Assembly (NCBI GenBank): GCA_028023455.1 | Contig: JAQFVV010012400.1 | Coordinates: 14,393,748-14,457,747, forward strand | From: Epiperipatus broadwayi | Lineage: Eukaryota; Onychophora; Udeonychophora; Euonychophora; Peripatidae | Length of the DNA: 64,000 nt | Direction of reading: 5' to 3' | Part shown: in pieces, positions 23,185 through 35,512 of the stretch | How the letters are laid out: each line of letters begins with the position of its first letter | How positions within the stretch are numbered: position 1 is the stretch's first letter | Translations under genes and position numbers: made by a program | The notes under the pieces: model-generated | Databases searched by the model: none | The model's input: the letters and a program-made list of their open reading frames with translations, nothing else | Told to the model about the DNA's origin: nothing

Positions 23185-24850
23185 CATAACTTTTATGGTA
23201 TTTTAATAATTATAAACGCAATTTTAAATTTTAGAACAGAATTTCATAACTTTATAATAACAATAATAATTCATTCATATTTAAAAAATGAAATTCAACC
23301 ACTAAAGATTTCATTGTTATTATTATTTTATCAGCTTTGCTGTAAATATCTAATAAGAAAAAATCTCTGTTTTTCATTATGGATTTCACTTTATATGTGT
23401 GTGTGAGTATTTTTAAATTTCAAACATGATTTTTTAAATTTATATTTTTAATAAATGAAATGCAAGTTATTGAATAAAGATTTTAATATTAAAATAAAAT
23501 GGTGAAATGCAGAAGAATTAATAAGATGTTCTTATTTCACAAACTATTCCATTTTTTTTTTTTTGTTTCATAGGAGAGTCAATTTTTTTTTTCCTAAACA
23601 ATATAGTAATATAAATCTAAAAAAGTATGACAAGTTGACTATGTATTAAAGAGTCAAAATTATTTAATTAAAGTGGTCTGACATTTGACGAAAATTAAAA
23701 TATTGAAGACAAAAGCAACTATATACACAGTGGAGACTTGTATGAAAGAAAAGCAATTGTGGAAAATAGAAGTATTGAGTAAAATCATATATTGTTATAA
23801 TGCAATCAGACTCATACCAACAGTTAGTCTTATTACATTTCCACCTAGTGTCAGTTGATTTTTACCATTGTTTATATTGTGATTTCTGAAGTTGAAAGAG
23901 AAATGTCACTAGTGTCAATTGATATAAGATGGTGATGAAGAAAATGTATAAAATGACCTTATTATACTATGTTAAGATGTTCATTTGATCACCTGTTGAA
24001 TGTGGAAAGGTTTTTATCATCATTAATGGATTCCAAATTTTAATGAAAATTAACCAAAATGAATAATGCACTTCCAAACCATATATATTATAATGGAAAT
24101 TGTGCAAAGAACATAAATTATGACTAGTGAATGTATTCTTTTATTAAAATTCTCCGTGAATGTGAAAGAAATTGTTCATTTGAAGATAAAATCACATTCG
24201 CTAATGATTATATGCTCTCTGTAGTGCTTGTTAACTTTATTCAGATTGAGTAAATTTAAAATGATCAATTAAAAAAAACTATTAATTAACACTTTTATTT
24301 TTTATATTTTGAAATAAATAGTGTAAGTTTTATTGGGCAATTGCAATCATTTTTAAAATAACAATTTTGTCTGAAGAATTTCACATTCAGAGATCAATTT
24401 TTTTAAGCAAACCAAAAATTGGAATTTTGTGAAAAGTTTTTGCAAACATTCTCTTGCGCTTAATAAATAGAAACTATCTTGAACTTAAACTGCAGCTAAA
24501 ATCGATTGAACATCTTCTATAATCCATATCAGTGACAGAAATTCTAACTGTACTGCATTTTTCTATTTATGGAAGATTGTTACTGTAAGCCTTCTTAATT
24601 GTTAGGTGAGAATTCTTCTTCCTTTAGCCATTCAATTTTTATTGTAGTTATTTCATTCAAATCAGTTATCATCAAGTTTTTTTTTTTTTTTTATCTGAAC
24701 TGCTACTTTTTGAATATAATCATTTTTGAATATGTGAAAGTTTTCTATCACATTGCATGAAGATGTTGGAACCTGCTAAATCTTGTATAGATGAACACTT
24801 TAAACATTGCCACTGTGAAATGAACTTGGAAATATTATTTGTCCATATAT
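23185..24850. other. Intronic DNA, no gene seen
   Basis: AT-rich. The part nearest 24850 may be the downstream continuation of the antisense LTR-retrotransposon fragment, but reading frames are too broken to assign. Confidence 0.35.
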
Positions 24851-24869
24851 AAGTATTGAACTTTTTTTT

Positions 24870-25545
24870 TTAAACTTTTTGGTTCACTCTTTCAACAATT
24901 CCTTGGTTCTGATTATAATGAAACTCATAGGAACTAATTTAAAATTGGTCCAGAATTTTTTTTAAATTTTCCATAACTTTGTTAATAAATTATGTATCAA
25001 TTTTCAGACTATAGCACTGATAGTATGCCAAAAAAAAGTAAGGATCTCGATGTTCTTGTGTGGCGGCTGACTCGAGCTGTTTAATTATTAAAAGTTTGTT
25101 CTTGAAATCTAGAATTGAATTCTTTAAGCAGCATTGGCTTGATAACTATATTCTTATTTTTGTATTTTTATTTTTACTGGTTCATTTCACTAAGATCTTA
25201 AATATCTTTATTAGTTATATTTTGGTATCTATTTTTTAGGTTTTTATCGTTTGATCTATCTGCCTTGGCCAACTGTAATATAAACATATATTTTAGACTT
25301 CAAAAAAATTCTTCATCATAGATTAAATATTTAACAGTATTGAATTTTGTGATAGCAGAAATTGACTTCATGATTCCATTAATCACCAGCACATCATGAC
25401 TTTTAAAAAACTTGTATCCATTACCATTCTTTTTAGTCTTTTCTTTAATTCTTTTCACTTTACTAATTAAATGTATATATTTGTCTTTATCCATCAAAAG
25501 AATTGTACAGGGACTATTTACAATCTTTAAAATTATCATAAAACA
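24870..25545 (-). mobile_element. LTR retrotransposon pol fragment (decayed)
   Basis: On the minus strand 24885-25000 translates to NKVMENLKKILDQF, a stop, then SSYEFHYNQNQGIVERVNQK. This is the end of an integrase core (the P..PQ.NG.VER.N motif of Copia/Gypsy integrases, here with Q and G conserved). Upstream on the same strand, 25300-25540 is open for 79 codons (KKNGNGYKFFKSHDVLVING), which loosely resembles the protease-to-integrase linker of Copia-type pol. The integrase identification is fair; the class is uncertain. No LTRs found. It is antisense to the host gene. Confidence 0.5.
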
Positions 25546-26009
25546 AATTAAATTGATCTATTTTTGCCATAAGTGTAATCTTTTAAAATATGTGTGATTA
25601 TGAATCCCTCCGTTGATGGAAAGGCGGCGAGCATGTTTTAATTTACATATACAATAGATTCTAGAACAGAACCTGAATGCAACAAACATAAATATATAAA
25701 CTGTTCATGAAAAATGTTCACTTTGTAGAATTGGATTTGGGGTAATTTTAATTCATTAATGACTACAATGTAATATACATTCGTTAATTATATTAATGAA
25801 GGTGGGCATTCATTAATAATACTTTGACCATCAGCTTCCACTGCAATATATATTTACATGCATAACAGCATCATTTATGCTTTGACAATTACATATTAAA
25901 AAATCTAAACCTCCAAAAATAATAATAATGTTGCATTCAATAGATCGTTTTTATATAGTTATGCAAAAGTATACTTTTAAAAATAAACAATTGCTATTCT
26001 ATATATATT

Positions 26010-26478
26010 CAGGCGTGCTCAACAAGTCGATCGTGATTCACCGGTCGATCGCAAAGCCATTTTTGGTCAATCGCGAGGCCAATCTGGCAAGAGCTGTCGG
26101 GTAACGAGTGAAGCAAATTAAGTCAAGATTTTCAAGTTTTTTTGTTATTTTTGTTTTTGTTCTAAATTTTTTTTTCAATTCTAGATAGGTGAAGTCCACT
26201 AACCCGTATCATTATTGGAAAAAAAAAACAATTTTAATCTTGATTTAATGTAGCTAATTTGAATTAATAAATATTGTTAATAATTACTATACTCATATTG
26301 TTTTAATTCCCCGGACATGAGTTTTTTGGCCCGTTAAATAATTGTTATTTTTTTACTAGGTAGATATATAAAAATAGTACGTACCTCCACTTAGACTACG
26401 CCTATGGCAACAAGTCGATCGCAACACATTTTTCAAATAAAAAGTAGATCTTATGAACACAAAAGTTGACCACCCCTG
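26010..26478. mobile_element. hAT-type MITE
   Basis: Ends CAGGCGTGCTCAAC (26010) and, inverted, CAGGGGTGGTCAAC (ending 26478). A second inverted match lies just inside (AAGTCGATCG). This CAGGGGTGG..AAC end is typical of animal hAT elements. Flanks are both TATATAT-rich, so an 8-bp TSD cannot be proven. No transposase frame. The interior near 26030-26090 is CG-richer than its surroundings. Confidence 0.7.
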
Positions 26479-29264
26479 CTATATATCAGTGAGATTGACT
26501 TTAAAAAAATCTTGATTAATGTTTAAACTTTGAAAAAAAAAAAAGACTTTTTAAGAATAGATAAAATATTTTTAACTTTTTTAAAATATACATATGGCTA
26601 GTAATTAACTAAAACTGAATTAGGAAGTAGTGGGGGGAGGGGGGATATAATAATAATAAAAGTAAAAAAAAAATCGTGAAAAATATATCGGAAGATATGA
26701 ATAGGATGAATTTGATACAAAAATGTTAAATTATTTAAAGGTTTTTTTTTTTTACTTTTCAAATGACTTCTCTTTTAATAAGCTTTTCACTGTGTTTTTC
26801 CATCCTGTCCCTTTTATGTCATTTCTCAGTACATCATTTTAAGTTGGAATACTTATGGATGTGTTTCAAGCCAGTCCATTAGGTGTATTTTGGTTGAAAA
26901 TAATACAGTGCAACTGATTAAATACTCCCCCCCCCCCCCATTTTACGAACATTAATTTTGTGTGAAAATAATTGGTGTCTACAGAATAAATTGAATGCAA
27001 TATTTATCTGAATTTTAATTTATTTAAACAATTTTTTTCAGTTCAGAATTTCAAAAAATATTCAGAGACTCTCATTACTTAAAAAAGGTTTAAATGAATA
27101 ATTTAAAAGATTGAATCAGACATTTTGAATTATAAAGTTGGTAATTGTAAATAAAATAAAAAAGTGGTGATGAAGAATGTTCTGAGATACTATCCCTTTT
27201 ATTTACAAGATGCTTAAAAGATATTAATTTTCTCACTAATTACAACAATGTATATGAATTATATATTTATTTGATTATCAATCTTCTATAAATTTTCCAT
27301 AAAGATGTTGCAGAAGATTGAAATCAAAAGTTAAATAATGCCAAGCCAAAAACTCCAGTGGAATTTATAATTGGATTTGTAGTATGGATCATATATAAGT
27401 ACTGAATGGGACAATTCACTGATGTTGAAAGCTGCATTTGGACTCCATTATTAATTAAAAAGATTTTAATCCTGTATTTACATTGTGATTAATGAATGAT
27501 TTTAAAAAAAACGCACTAAATTGAATATTTAAAAATCAAATAACAATATTTTCATATTATCATTTAAAATATTGAAACTACGGAGGTGCATGTCATAATG
27601 GAGCATTGTTTTCAAAATTACTTTCCTTGATTTTAAAAGTTTTATAAAGATCTGTATTAAAAAATCAAATCTTGATATAAAAAATGGTTATCTAAAGTAA
27701 TTTGATATGTGAATGCTATTGTTTTTTATTTGTTTGTTTGTTTCCGCTAAATTGTAAGCAGTTCACTTGGAGACTTGAAAATAAATCACATTGGAAGGAA
27801 TGGAAATAGAATTAAAGAAATGAGGTTTATTAGATCATACAATATCGACTATGGAGAATGGAATAAAAGAAAATAATAGTAACATGTAAATGGCTAGAAT
27901 GCATTTTTAACAAACTTTATAGTAATATTTCAAAGAACAACTATTTTTCTCATTTGAAATACATTTTTAATCAGTTTTAACTTACCTGCCAGCATGGAAG
28001 GATATGAGAAAAACTTTTCTGGAGTAACAGAGAGGTATAGAAAAAGAAGCAAATATATTTGCATTAAAAATCGTATTGATTTTATTGTAATTATGAATGA
28101 ACTTAAATGAAATCAAACTTTGGATTCATAGCAAGAAAAGAAGATAGACAGTAGTATAAATTCTTAACTATTTACCAAGAGATAAATAAGTTTTACATGA
28201 AAAAAAAACTATAATGAAATATATGATCATCTTTGATAGATCATTATAAATGTCTGTTAAATTAATCATGGTAATAGTTAAAATTGTTTTTCATCGGTTC
28301 AATTTATATTTTCATAAGAAATTGTAACCGTTTTTTTCACTTTTGCATATTCTGGCTTTTGTAAGAAAATAAGCTATGAAAATATTAGATTATTTTACCC
28401 AAGCGCATATGGGCATGCACTAACACATACTTTCATACATATTTTATTTATATAAAAAGCAAAGCAATTATTTTGGAATCGAATTTAAAATTATTTTTAT
28501 ATACCTAAAGTAAGTTTTAAGTAGAAAATTACTAAATGTATGTATATGCAATTTTAATTTTAGATTGATTGCACCGATTGAGATAATGAATTAAAATATT
28601 CTGTAGAAATTAAGTATTTAGAAATAAACATTGACATTTACTTTATATATATGTATTAATATTTTTTTTATCACTTTTGCAATCAATTTTTCAAATCTTC
28701 TTTATAACATGGAGATAACATTAAGTCCTACAGATTATTTTATTTATTCATTTTATCAAAATAGAGAAGAAAAAAATATTGTACTTCAAATAAATATAAT
28801 CGCGATAATATTTTCTATTTTTGAATATTTATATATATATTAATTTTTGCGGTTTATTGCAAATATTTTTAATGTAAAACTTATTCATATTGATTAACAA
28901 ATATTATCTACTCTTCCTAACAAAAACTGATTAAAAGAATCTTTATGTATATTCTTTATAAAATCTGTATTTGGTCATCATGAGAGAATATTAATCTTTC
29001 CTGGAGTCTTCATCAGAAGATGTTTGCGTTTTTGTGACTTTCATGCTTTATATTTATATGAGATAATAAAATTTGAAAATATTTTATATATAAATGAAGG
29101 CATATTATGGGATATAGGAAATCACCATCCCAATTGAATTATATTCAATAAATGAATTAAAAATCAATGGTTATTGCAAATAAAAAAAGGTGTATGAGAG
29201 CATCAACATAAAATAAGTCATTATAGCAATTATAAGTTACATCATGAGCATTAAACATTAGTAA
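26479..29264. other. Intronic DNA, no gene seen
   Basis: Homopolymers and AT-rich sequence. Open frames near 28631-28843 are composition-driven (Ile/Phe/Tyr-rich) and have no recognisable domain. Confidence 0.45.
26926..26939 (+). repeat. C homopolymer
   Basis: A run of about 13 C residues in otherwise AT-rich intron. Similar G or C runs occur at 4745-4753, 18660, 19960 and 26630. Confidence 0.8.
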
Positions 29265-29269
29265 TCAAC

Positions 29270-29640
29270 ACTCATCTCTTATGGCTGGATCTAAAAGAGG
29301 TTCAGTACCAAGATATAGCCTAATTATCTAGTCATTGCCAAACTTAGGGTGTAATCTAAAAACAATCATCTGTAGACATATACTTAAGTGCTAAAATATC
29401 CTAATAAAAAAAAGGTTTGAATCTTGATACATGCTGATCATCCTCAATGCTCTAGTCATATAGTGCTATAAGTATATAAGCCATTTATAAAATAATTTTC
29501 AAATGACATTGACCTTTGTACTATCCAGAGAACCATCTAGCTGTCCAAACATATACCTCATATATATATATAGAATTATTGCTCTAGAGTTAACTCAGGA
29601 TCAAAAGTCCCTAGGGACTGTAACACTAAACAAGAGAAAA
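29270..29640 (-). repeat. Three tRNA-like units in a row (old SINE cluster)
   Basis: On the minus strand three stretches share a box-A-like pattern: GCTAGATGGTTCTCTGGATA (about 29525-29545), TGACTAGAGCATTGAGG (about 29441-29457) and TGACTAGATAATTAGGC (about 29315-29331). The second is followed by AAGATTCAAACC and the third by GTACTGAACC, both box-B-like. Spacing is about 90-125 bp. This could be a multimeric SINE or independent insertions; matches are degenerate. Confidence 0.4.
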
Positions 29641-32600
29641 TGTATATGCTTAATCTATTTTAATTTAAATGTCTTAATGTGATAGTTTACAAATTCCTTA
29701 ATGAAATCAAGTCACACACTGCTAATTCTTGGATAACTGGAGGAATAAAGACATTTAGACTATTATTTTTTAATCATTATTTAATAAAATTAACTAATAA
29801 ATTCAGAAAAGATAATACGATATAAAAAGTAATATATTTTTATCAAAAATATATACAATTTTATATAGCAAAACCAATTGATTCTTATTACTATATTAAT
29901 TAACTTTTAGTTTCTGGTTTATTCTCCCTTTATAATAATTAAATCTGAAAACAACATCTCACAAATAAGAGATTAAAAATATATATATGACTAGTTAAAA
30001 CCTTTTTTATAAAAATGGAAATGTCCCATAATCCTTTTTATAAAATTTTGTAGGGAAAATACAGTAAATAAAAAAAAAACATGTTTCAACAAAAAAAAAA
30101 AAAACTAAAATCAAAATGTTGCTCTACTAACAATTATTTCTGATATTAAAAAATTATTTGGAAATATAGTTTCTTTTCTGTTCGTTTTTTTTTTCTTATT
30201 TCCTCAAGTGTTCAAAAATTCGAGTAATAATTTTCAGAGTAGTTATTACAAATTGAATATATTCATGATGTCTTGATTTCAGCTTCCAAGTTTTTAGTTG
30301 ATGCTTACAATTAACATAAATTTCCTAGGTAGGTAAATACACTTAAATTTTTCCATTTTATAATGTAATAATTTTCAGGTTAGTATAGGCTGAATTTACT
30401 TATTTTCCAATATAATTTGCAGTCAGGCTGTCATAAGCTGAGACAGTCATTCTCTTGAATGAAACACAGCTTGATGTAGATTTCTATCAGGGATATTTTC
30501 ACATTTTTTTCTAGTGATTAGACTACATGATTAGGTTTGGTAATGCTAGCTTTTAGCTAAAACTTAGCACATGGTTTTCTTCAAATCTATTTCAAACATC
30601 TTTATTTTTTTCAAACTATTAGTGAGATTTGTCTTGTTTCAAACTTTAAAATTATTTCTCACTGTTCTTTTTACAGTTGTGCTGTTATTTCTCTGCTCTT
30701 AAAAACTGAATCAAGAATGACTTGCTGACTAGATTAGTCTAAAGCTTGTTTTTTTAGCAATCTTTTATTCTTCCATTCACATATCTCAAAAATTATAACA
30801 TTAAATCCTGACTAATTGAGTATTTTTACAAAAAGGTTATTTTCCTTTCTTTTTTAACTGATTAAAAAAAATGCTATCATACCCTATTTGTTGAAAAACA
30901 TCTTTTGTAGTTATTTTTTCTTCTTAATTGCCCCAAAACAGTATAATCCTTTAATTACACTTTGATTTGAAAAATACATTACATTTTATTTTGGAGAGAG
31001 ATAAAGAGAAATTAAAAAAAACAACTTTAATTTATTTAAAAACTGATAAGCACCATTTAAAACTTTACCCATTTATCTCTTATTACTTTTTTTAAAATTA
31101 AAAACCAATAGATAAATTTACTAAAGTGAGAAAGAAAAAAAATTACTAACATTTAATTTACTCTTTTTTTTTTATACTTTTCTCTCTTTTACCACTATCC
31201 TTAAAATAAATTATAAATATACATATTCGTACTACTTAAATCATATGGAAACCATTATCATTTAATTAATGTAACTTTAATAAGCTTAATAAGACTTCTA
31301 AGAAAAAAACATGAGAGTAATTCTTCTCAATATATATAAATAACACAATAAAAAAACATGATATTCTCTATTAAGCAAATTTGACATAATATTACAAATT
31401 AAAGTCACAAGCCCTTATTCCATTTAACTGTTGGAAGGATTTAATGAGACTCAATATTCACTTCTCATCAATTTTGCTAGGCCATATTATTATTTCTCGA
31501 TAGTCACAGTAAGATAAGTATATGTGTCATTAACATGATAACAGCCAAAACTTGATAAACCGTTAGAATCTGTTTCAAAGCAATCTATTATGTGAATAAC
31601 ATTTGAAAACCAGTTAACTATTGGTAATTAATATAGTTTAGTAACTTTGTTTGTGGTCATTTAAGAATTACCATTTGTTCTTCATTCTACCTATAATTCA
31701 TGTGTTTAATGTGAAATAATATAAACACCTAATGCCTTGATTTTAGAAGCCCTTTACCTTCCAACCCAAAATCTTATCTTTTAGATCAGGGTTCGGTAAC
31801 ATTTTTTTAGATTTGTAGATATAATGGTGTTATTATTTATTTATATGTATATTTAAATAGTAAGGGATGTAAGACTGATATATTATTGTAGTTTAAAATT
31901 GTAATTTATGCAGGATAGCAATCCTTTATCAGTATGTTGAAGGCCTTTCTGAAATTAACTGTCATAAATAGAAAAAAGAAAGACACAATATGATTTTAAA
32001 AAATTATAAACTTTTCTTATGAAAGATTTGTGAGATATAAGACAAAAGGTATAATCACTGCATGAAAAAAGATTCCATTTAGCTATGGTATCTCAGGTTT
32101 GCCAAATATCTAATTACTATTTGTGTATGTATGTATATTAAAAATGAAGGTTTTCATAGATGTAAATGATGTATTAGCTAGATTTATCAGCGTATAATTG
32201 ACAGTCTTATTGTACTGGCTCAATCACATCTATCATCTGATTAATGAATAGATAAATAAATATAAATTTCAATTTGAAAGAATTAAAATAAATATGTGTA
32301 TTTGGTAGTCTTATTTAAATGAAGTATTTTATGATTTTTGAAGTATCCATAGAAAACAATTTTTAAATTGTTTAATCCTGAAATATATATGTGTTGATGT
32401 ATTTATTTATACATTAAGTTATAAGTTAGCCAGCAAGCTTGTAACAGTCCGATCATTATCATCTATACAATTTTTTGATTCAGAACAGCTTTTCTTTCTT
32501 TTTGGTTCCATGCTAACAATTACAAATTCTTCATTTTTTGGAAAACCATTAACTTTTGATACTATTGATCTAATAAAGACTATGAAGCTTTAGGAAGATT

Positions 32601-35185
32601 AATAAATTTTGAAAGTTAGATATTGTTGGAGATAGATTAAATAGTGTAGAACGCTGTGAAATAATATGGAAAGATTATGAAGAGAATAAAGTTAGGTCTA
32701 ATTGGGAGTAATTGTTGTTTGAAGCCACAGTATTTTGAGACAGAAATTATATAGTGAATAAGTTAAGCATGATCAAACTAATAGAAGTCTGTAATCTTAA
32801 CTAATTACTTATAACATCTAGAATAACTTTTCAAGTGATAATGTCTCCTAACATCAAATCATTCATTTTACAGACAAAAACTGAATCCACTGATTAAGAT
32901 CTCATATGACTAGTAGATTAGGATAATGATAACTATAAAGACAAATATCTCATTGACCAAGATGTTGCCTTAATGTAGCCATTCCTTAGAGATTTATCAC
33001 TCTTAAGTATTATATATTTATCAGCGCTGTAAAAAAAAGTATCCTATGGAAGTTATCACTTTAAATATTGTACATTTACCAGTGCTGTAAAATTCTATCA
33101 TTTTATATACTGTACTTATATAAATGAAATGATGATGATATGTAAGGACATTAAACTCAAACAATGGTGCAAAAATTTTAATAATGACCACTTTCTCCCA
33201 ATGGCAAGTATGGGATAGTTTTTGTTTGCTGTCACATTCCAATAAAGTAAGTGATTTTTTATAATATATTCTATCCATGTTATTACTTGACTTAACTATA
33301 GTCATTCATTGATAGTCTTAACTTCATTAATGCTTGTCTCTACTCCTATGATTTAGAATTTTTCTTTTTAAGAATAGTTCTGAGCACTGTTCAGGTACTG
33401 CTGTCTTATTCTCAATACCATTGTAAGATTTTTTTCATAAAGAATATTGATATTTTAAAAGTGTATATTTTTTTTTACTATTGGCAAACTTTAAAATATT
33501 TGGTTTGCACTGGATAATAGGTAATCTGTTCACAGTAGTCTTCTGACTTGGATTTTAAATGTTTTTATTTCAGACATATAGTGAAAGAAATGAAAATGGA
33601 GACTCTTCATAGACACTATCACAATTAGAACCATGCAATGAGAGTTTAGAAACAACTTTAAAATGGGGCATTTTATGATAATATTCTTTGGTGGTATTAG
33701 TATTTCTAAGTTTTAAAAAAATGTTAAAAATAAATCCTAGGCTTAGTTCCCATGTGAAAATAACATCTTCCTCTCCATTGATGAAGGCTGCATTACATTA
33801 CAATTATATTTTTATGATTAGTGTTCTATCTTACCAACCCAGCTTAACCTGGCATATTTATTTTCAGAATTATGCTTTAAATGTTTTCATTTCAGACATC
33901 AGATAGTGAAAGAAAATGGCATAATGTATATCACCCTGCTTAATGCAGTTTATTAAATCCCAGTTAATAAATACAAAGAAATTTAGAATTGACACTACCA
34001 AAAGAATGAATACCCACGCAACAATAAAAAAAAAAGTCTTTAACAATTAATAAAAGTAAACTATATGTATATGAAGAGATATTTTTCTTGCTAGTACTGA
34101 AGAATATATCTTATCACAATTGTATATTTGTTTTATGGTTCTGGCTTCAGTATTTATTATTAATTCATATTAACATGGAACTTTTACCCTTTGCTATGAA
34201 TAGTTAAATACTCATTTTATGATCAATAGTTAGATGGCTAACTATGTTGACTACTGGAAGAAAATTACAGATATTCTATGAAATTGTCTTATAACTGAAT
34301 CTGTAATTTAATTCTGAGATTAAATTTCAAATTAAAAACTCAGTTTCAAACACTATTCTTAGACATGGCATGATACCATAAAGCAAGAAATCAGTTGGAG
34401 TGTAGAAAAGATTCGCCTTTTGTATAAATATATGTTGTATGACATGAATGAACATTGAAGTTTTGTGTAGTAAGAAATTAAATTTTGAGTTTTATTTTCT
34501 TTTGATGTAAATTATATGTGTTTAAGTGTTCACTAACCAATGTTATACAAGTTTTAAATACCAGTTTGTTTTACTTAAATTAATGTTTTCCCTCCCCTTC
34601 CCCCAAAGAATTTTATGTGAAATTTTGCTAGATATCCAAGAGTTTAAAATTCTTAATGATAATTATTCTGAAACAGTGCCTATAGCATTTCCTCCTGATC
34701 AAGTCAAACAGGAAGTGACTTTCATTGGTTTTTTTTTGTTTTGTTTTTTAAAGTAAACGTTTTTATTGAATTTATTTACACATAATGCTCCACTCTTTTA
34801 ATATCATTAATCTTTTTTTTAATGAGCTAACTTTTATTAAAGTTTATCACTTAAATTTGAGCTAATTTAACATATTCTTGAGTGGATGATGTCACAGATA
34901 TTTCTATTGACTGTAATATTAATTTCAATTGATGAATTATAATCAGAAAGTTACACCAGTTGACAAATAATTTGTATATTACTATATTCCCAGTATTACA
35001 GGACATAAATTTTGGGATAGCCTAAATTTTATGTATGATTTTCATAAATAAATATCTTATGTCTTTGGACATATACCATTTATCAGTTCTGAACATTTAA
35101 ATTATCAAATGCAAACATGTATCTAACAAACCACATTGTCTAAAATCAATTCTCTTCAACTACTATAAATTTGAGCAAAGTGCTA
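29641..35185. other. Intronic DNA, few weak signals
   Basis: No gene. At 31784-31798 CAGGGTTCGGTAAC looks like a hAT terminus but I find no partner end. About 33005-33100 has two copies of a roughly 59-bp unit (ATTTA.CAG.GCTGTAAAA). A block at 33553-33590 (TTTAAATGTTTTTATTTCAG) recurs at 33874-33910. Confidence 0.4.
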
Positions 35186-35189
35186 TAAT

Positions 35190-35240
35190 ATTCCATCTCC
35201 AGACCAGTTTCTGGTTTTTGCCTTTATCAGTGGGGATAGA
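35190..35240 (-). ncRNA. Hammerhead ribozyme relic
   Basis: Minus strand: CACTGATAA, then AGGCAAAAACC as a shortened stem II, then GAAACTGGTCTGGAG. The GAAAC and GTC boxes and spacing match the retrozyme hammerheads, but CTGATAA has lost core G8. Probably inactive. It faces another relic on the + strand 240 bp downstream. Confidence 0.55.
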
Positions 35241-35466
35241 TAGCAAATGCCATTTTTTTGTTTTTTGAGCTCAAGCTAATTTGCTTGCATAGACATGTAA
35301 ATCTGACAGCAAGTCATTTTTTATATTAACTTTAGCTCCCCTTTTGTTTTTTGATAGGAAAATTAATACCAGTAACTATATCATTTAACTTTTTTATATG
35401 CTTACTCATATTTTGCTAAGAGTATTTCTTTTATCCTACTCTAGAGCCATCTGGTGTAAGTTTGAG

Positions 35467-35512
35467 TAATTCACTGATAATAAGCGATAGCCAGAAATTG
35501 GTCTTGGAATGA
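35467..35512 (+). ncRNA. Hammerhead ribozyme relic
   Basis: Plus strand: TTCACTGATAA, stem II region AAGC-GATA-GCC, then AGAAATTGGTCTTGG. Same layout as the other hammerheads, with CTGATAA (G8 lost) and GAAAT for GAAAC. Inverted relative to the relic at 35190, so the two may be arms of one old palindromic unit. Confidence 0.5.

Noticed and set aside
28990-29030. CTGATGA on the minus strand followed by GGAAAG, hammerhead-like
   Set aside because: No stem II pairing between the boxes, no GTH after GAAA at the right place, and TCTTC-TGAT-GAAGA explains it as a small hairpin.
31784-31800. hAT-like terminus CAGGGTTCGGTAAC
   Set aside because: No opposite end and no 8-bp duplication found in the window.
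33005-33110. Two-unit tandem repeat of about 59 bp
   Set aside because: Too degenerate and short to call a repeat feature.
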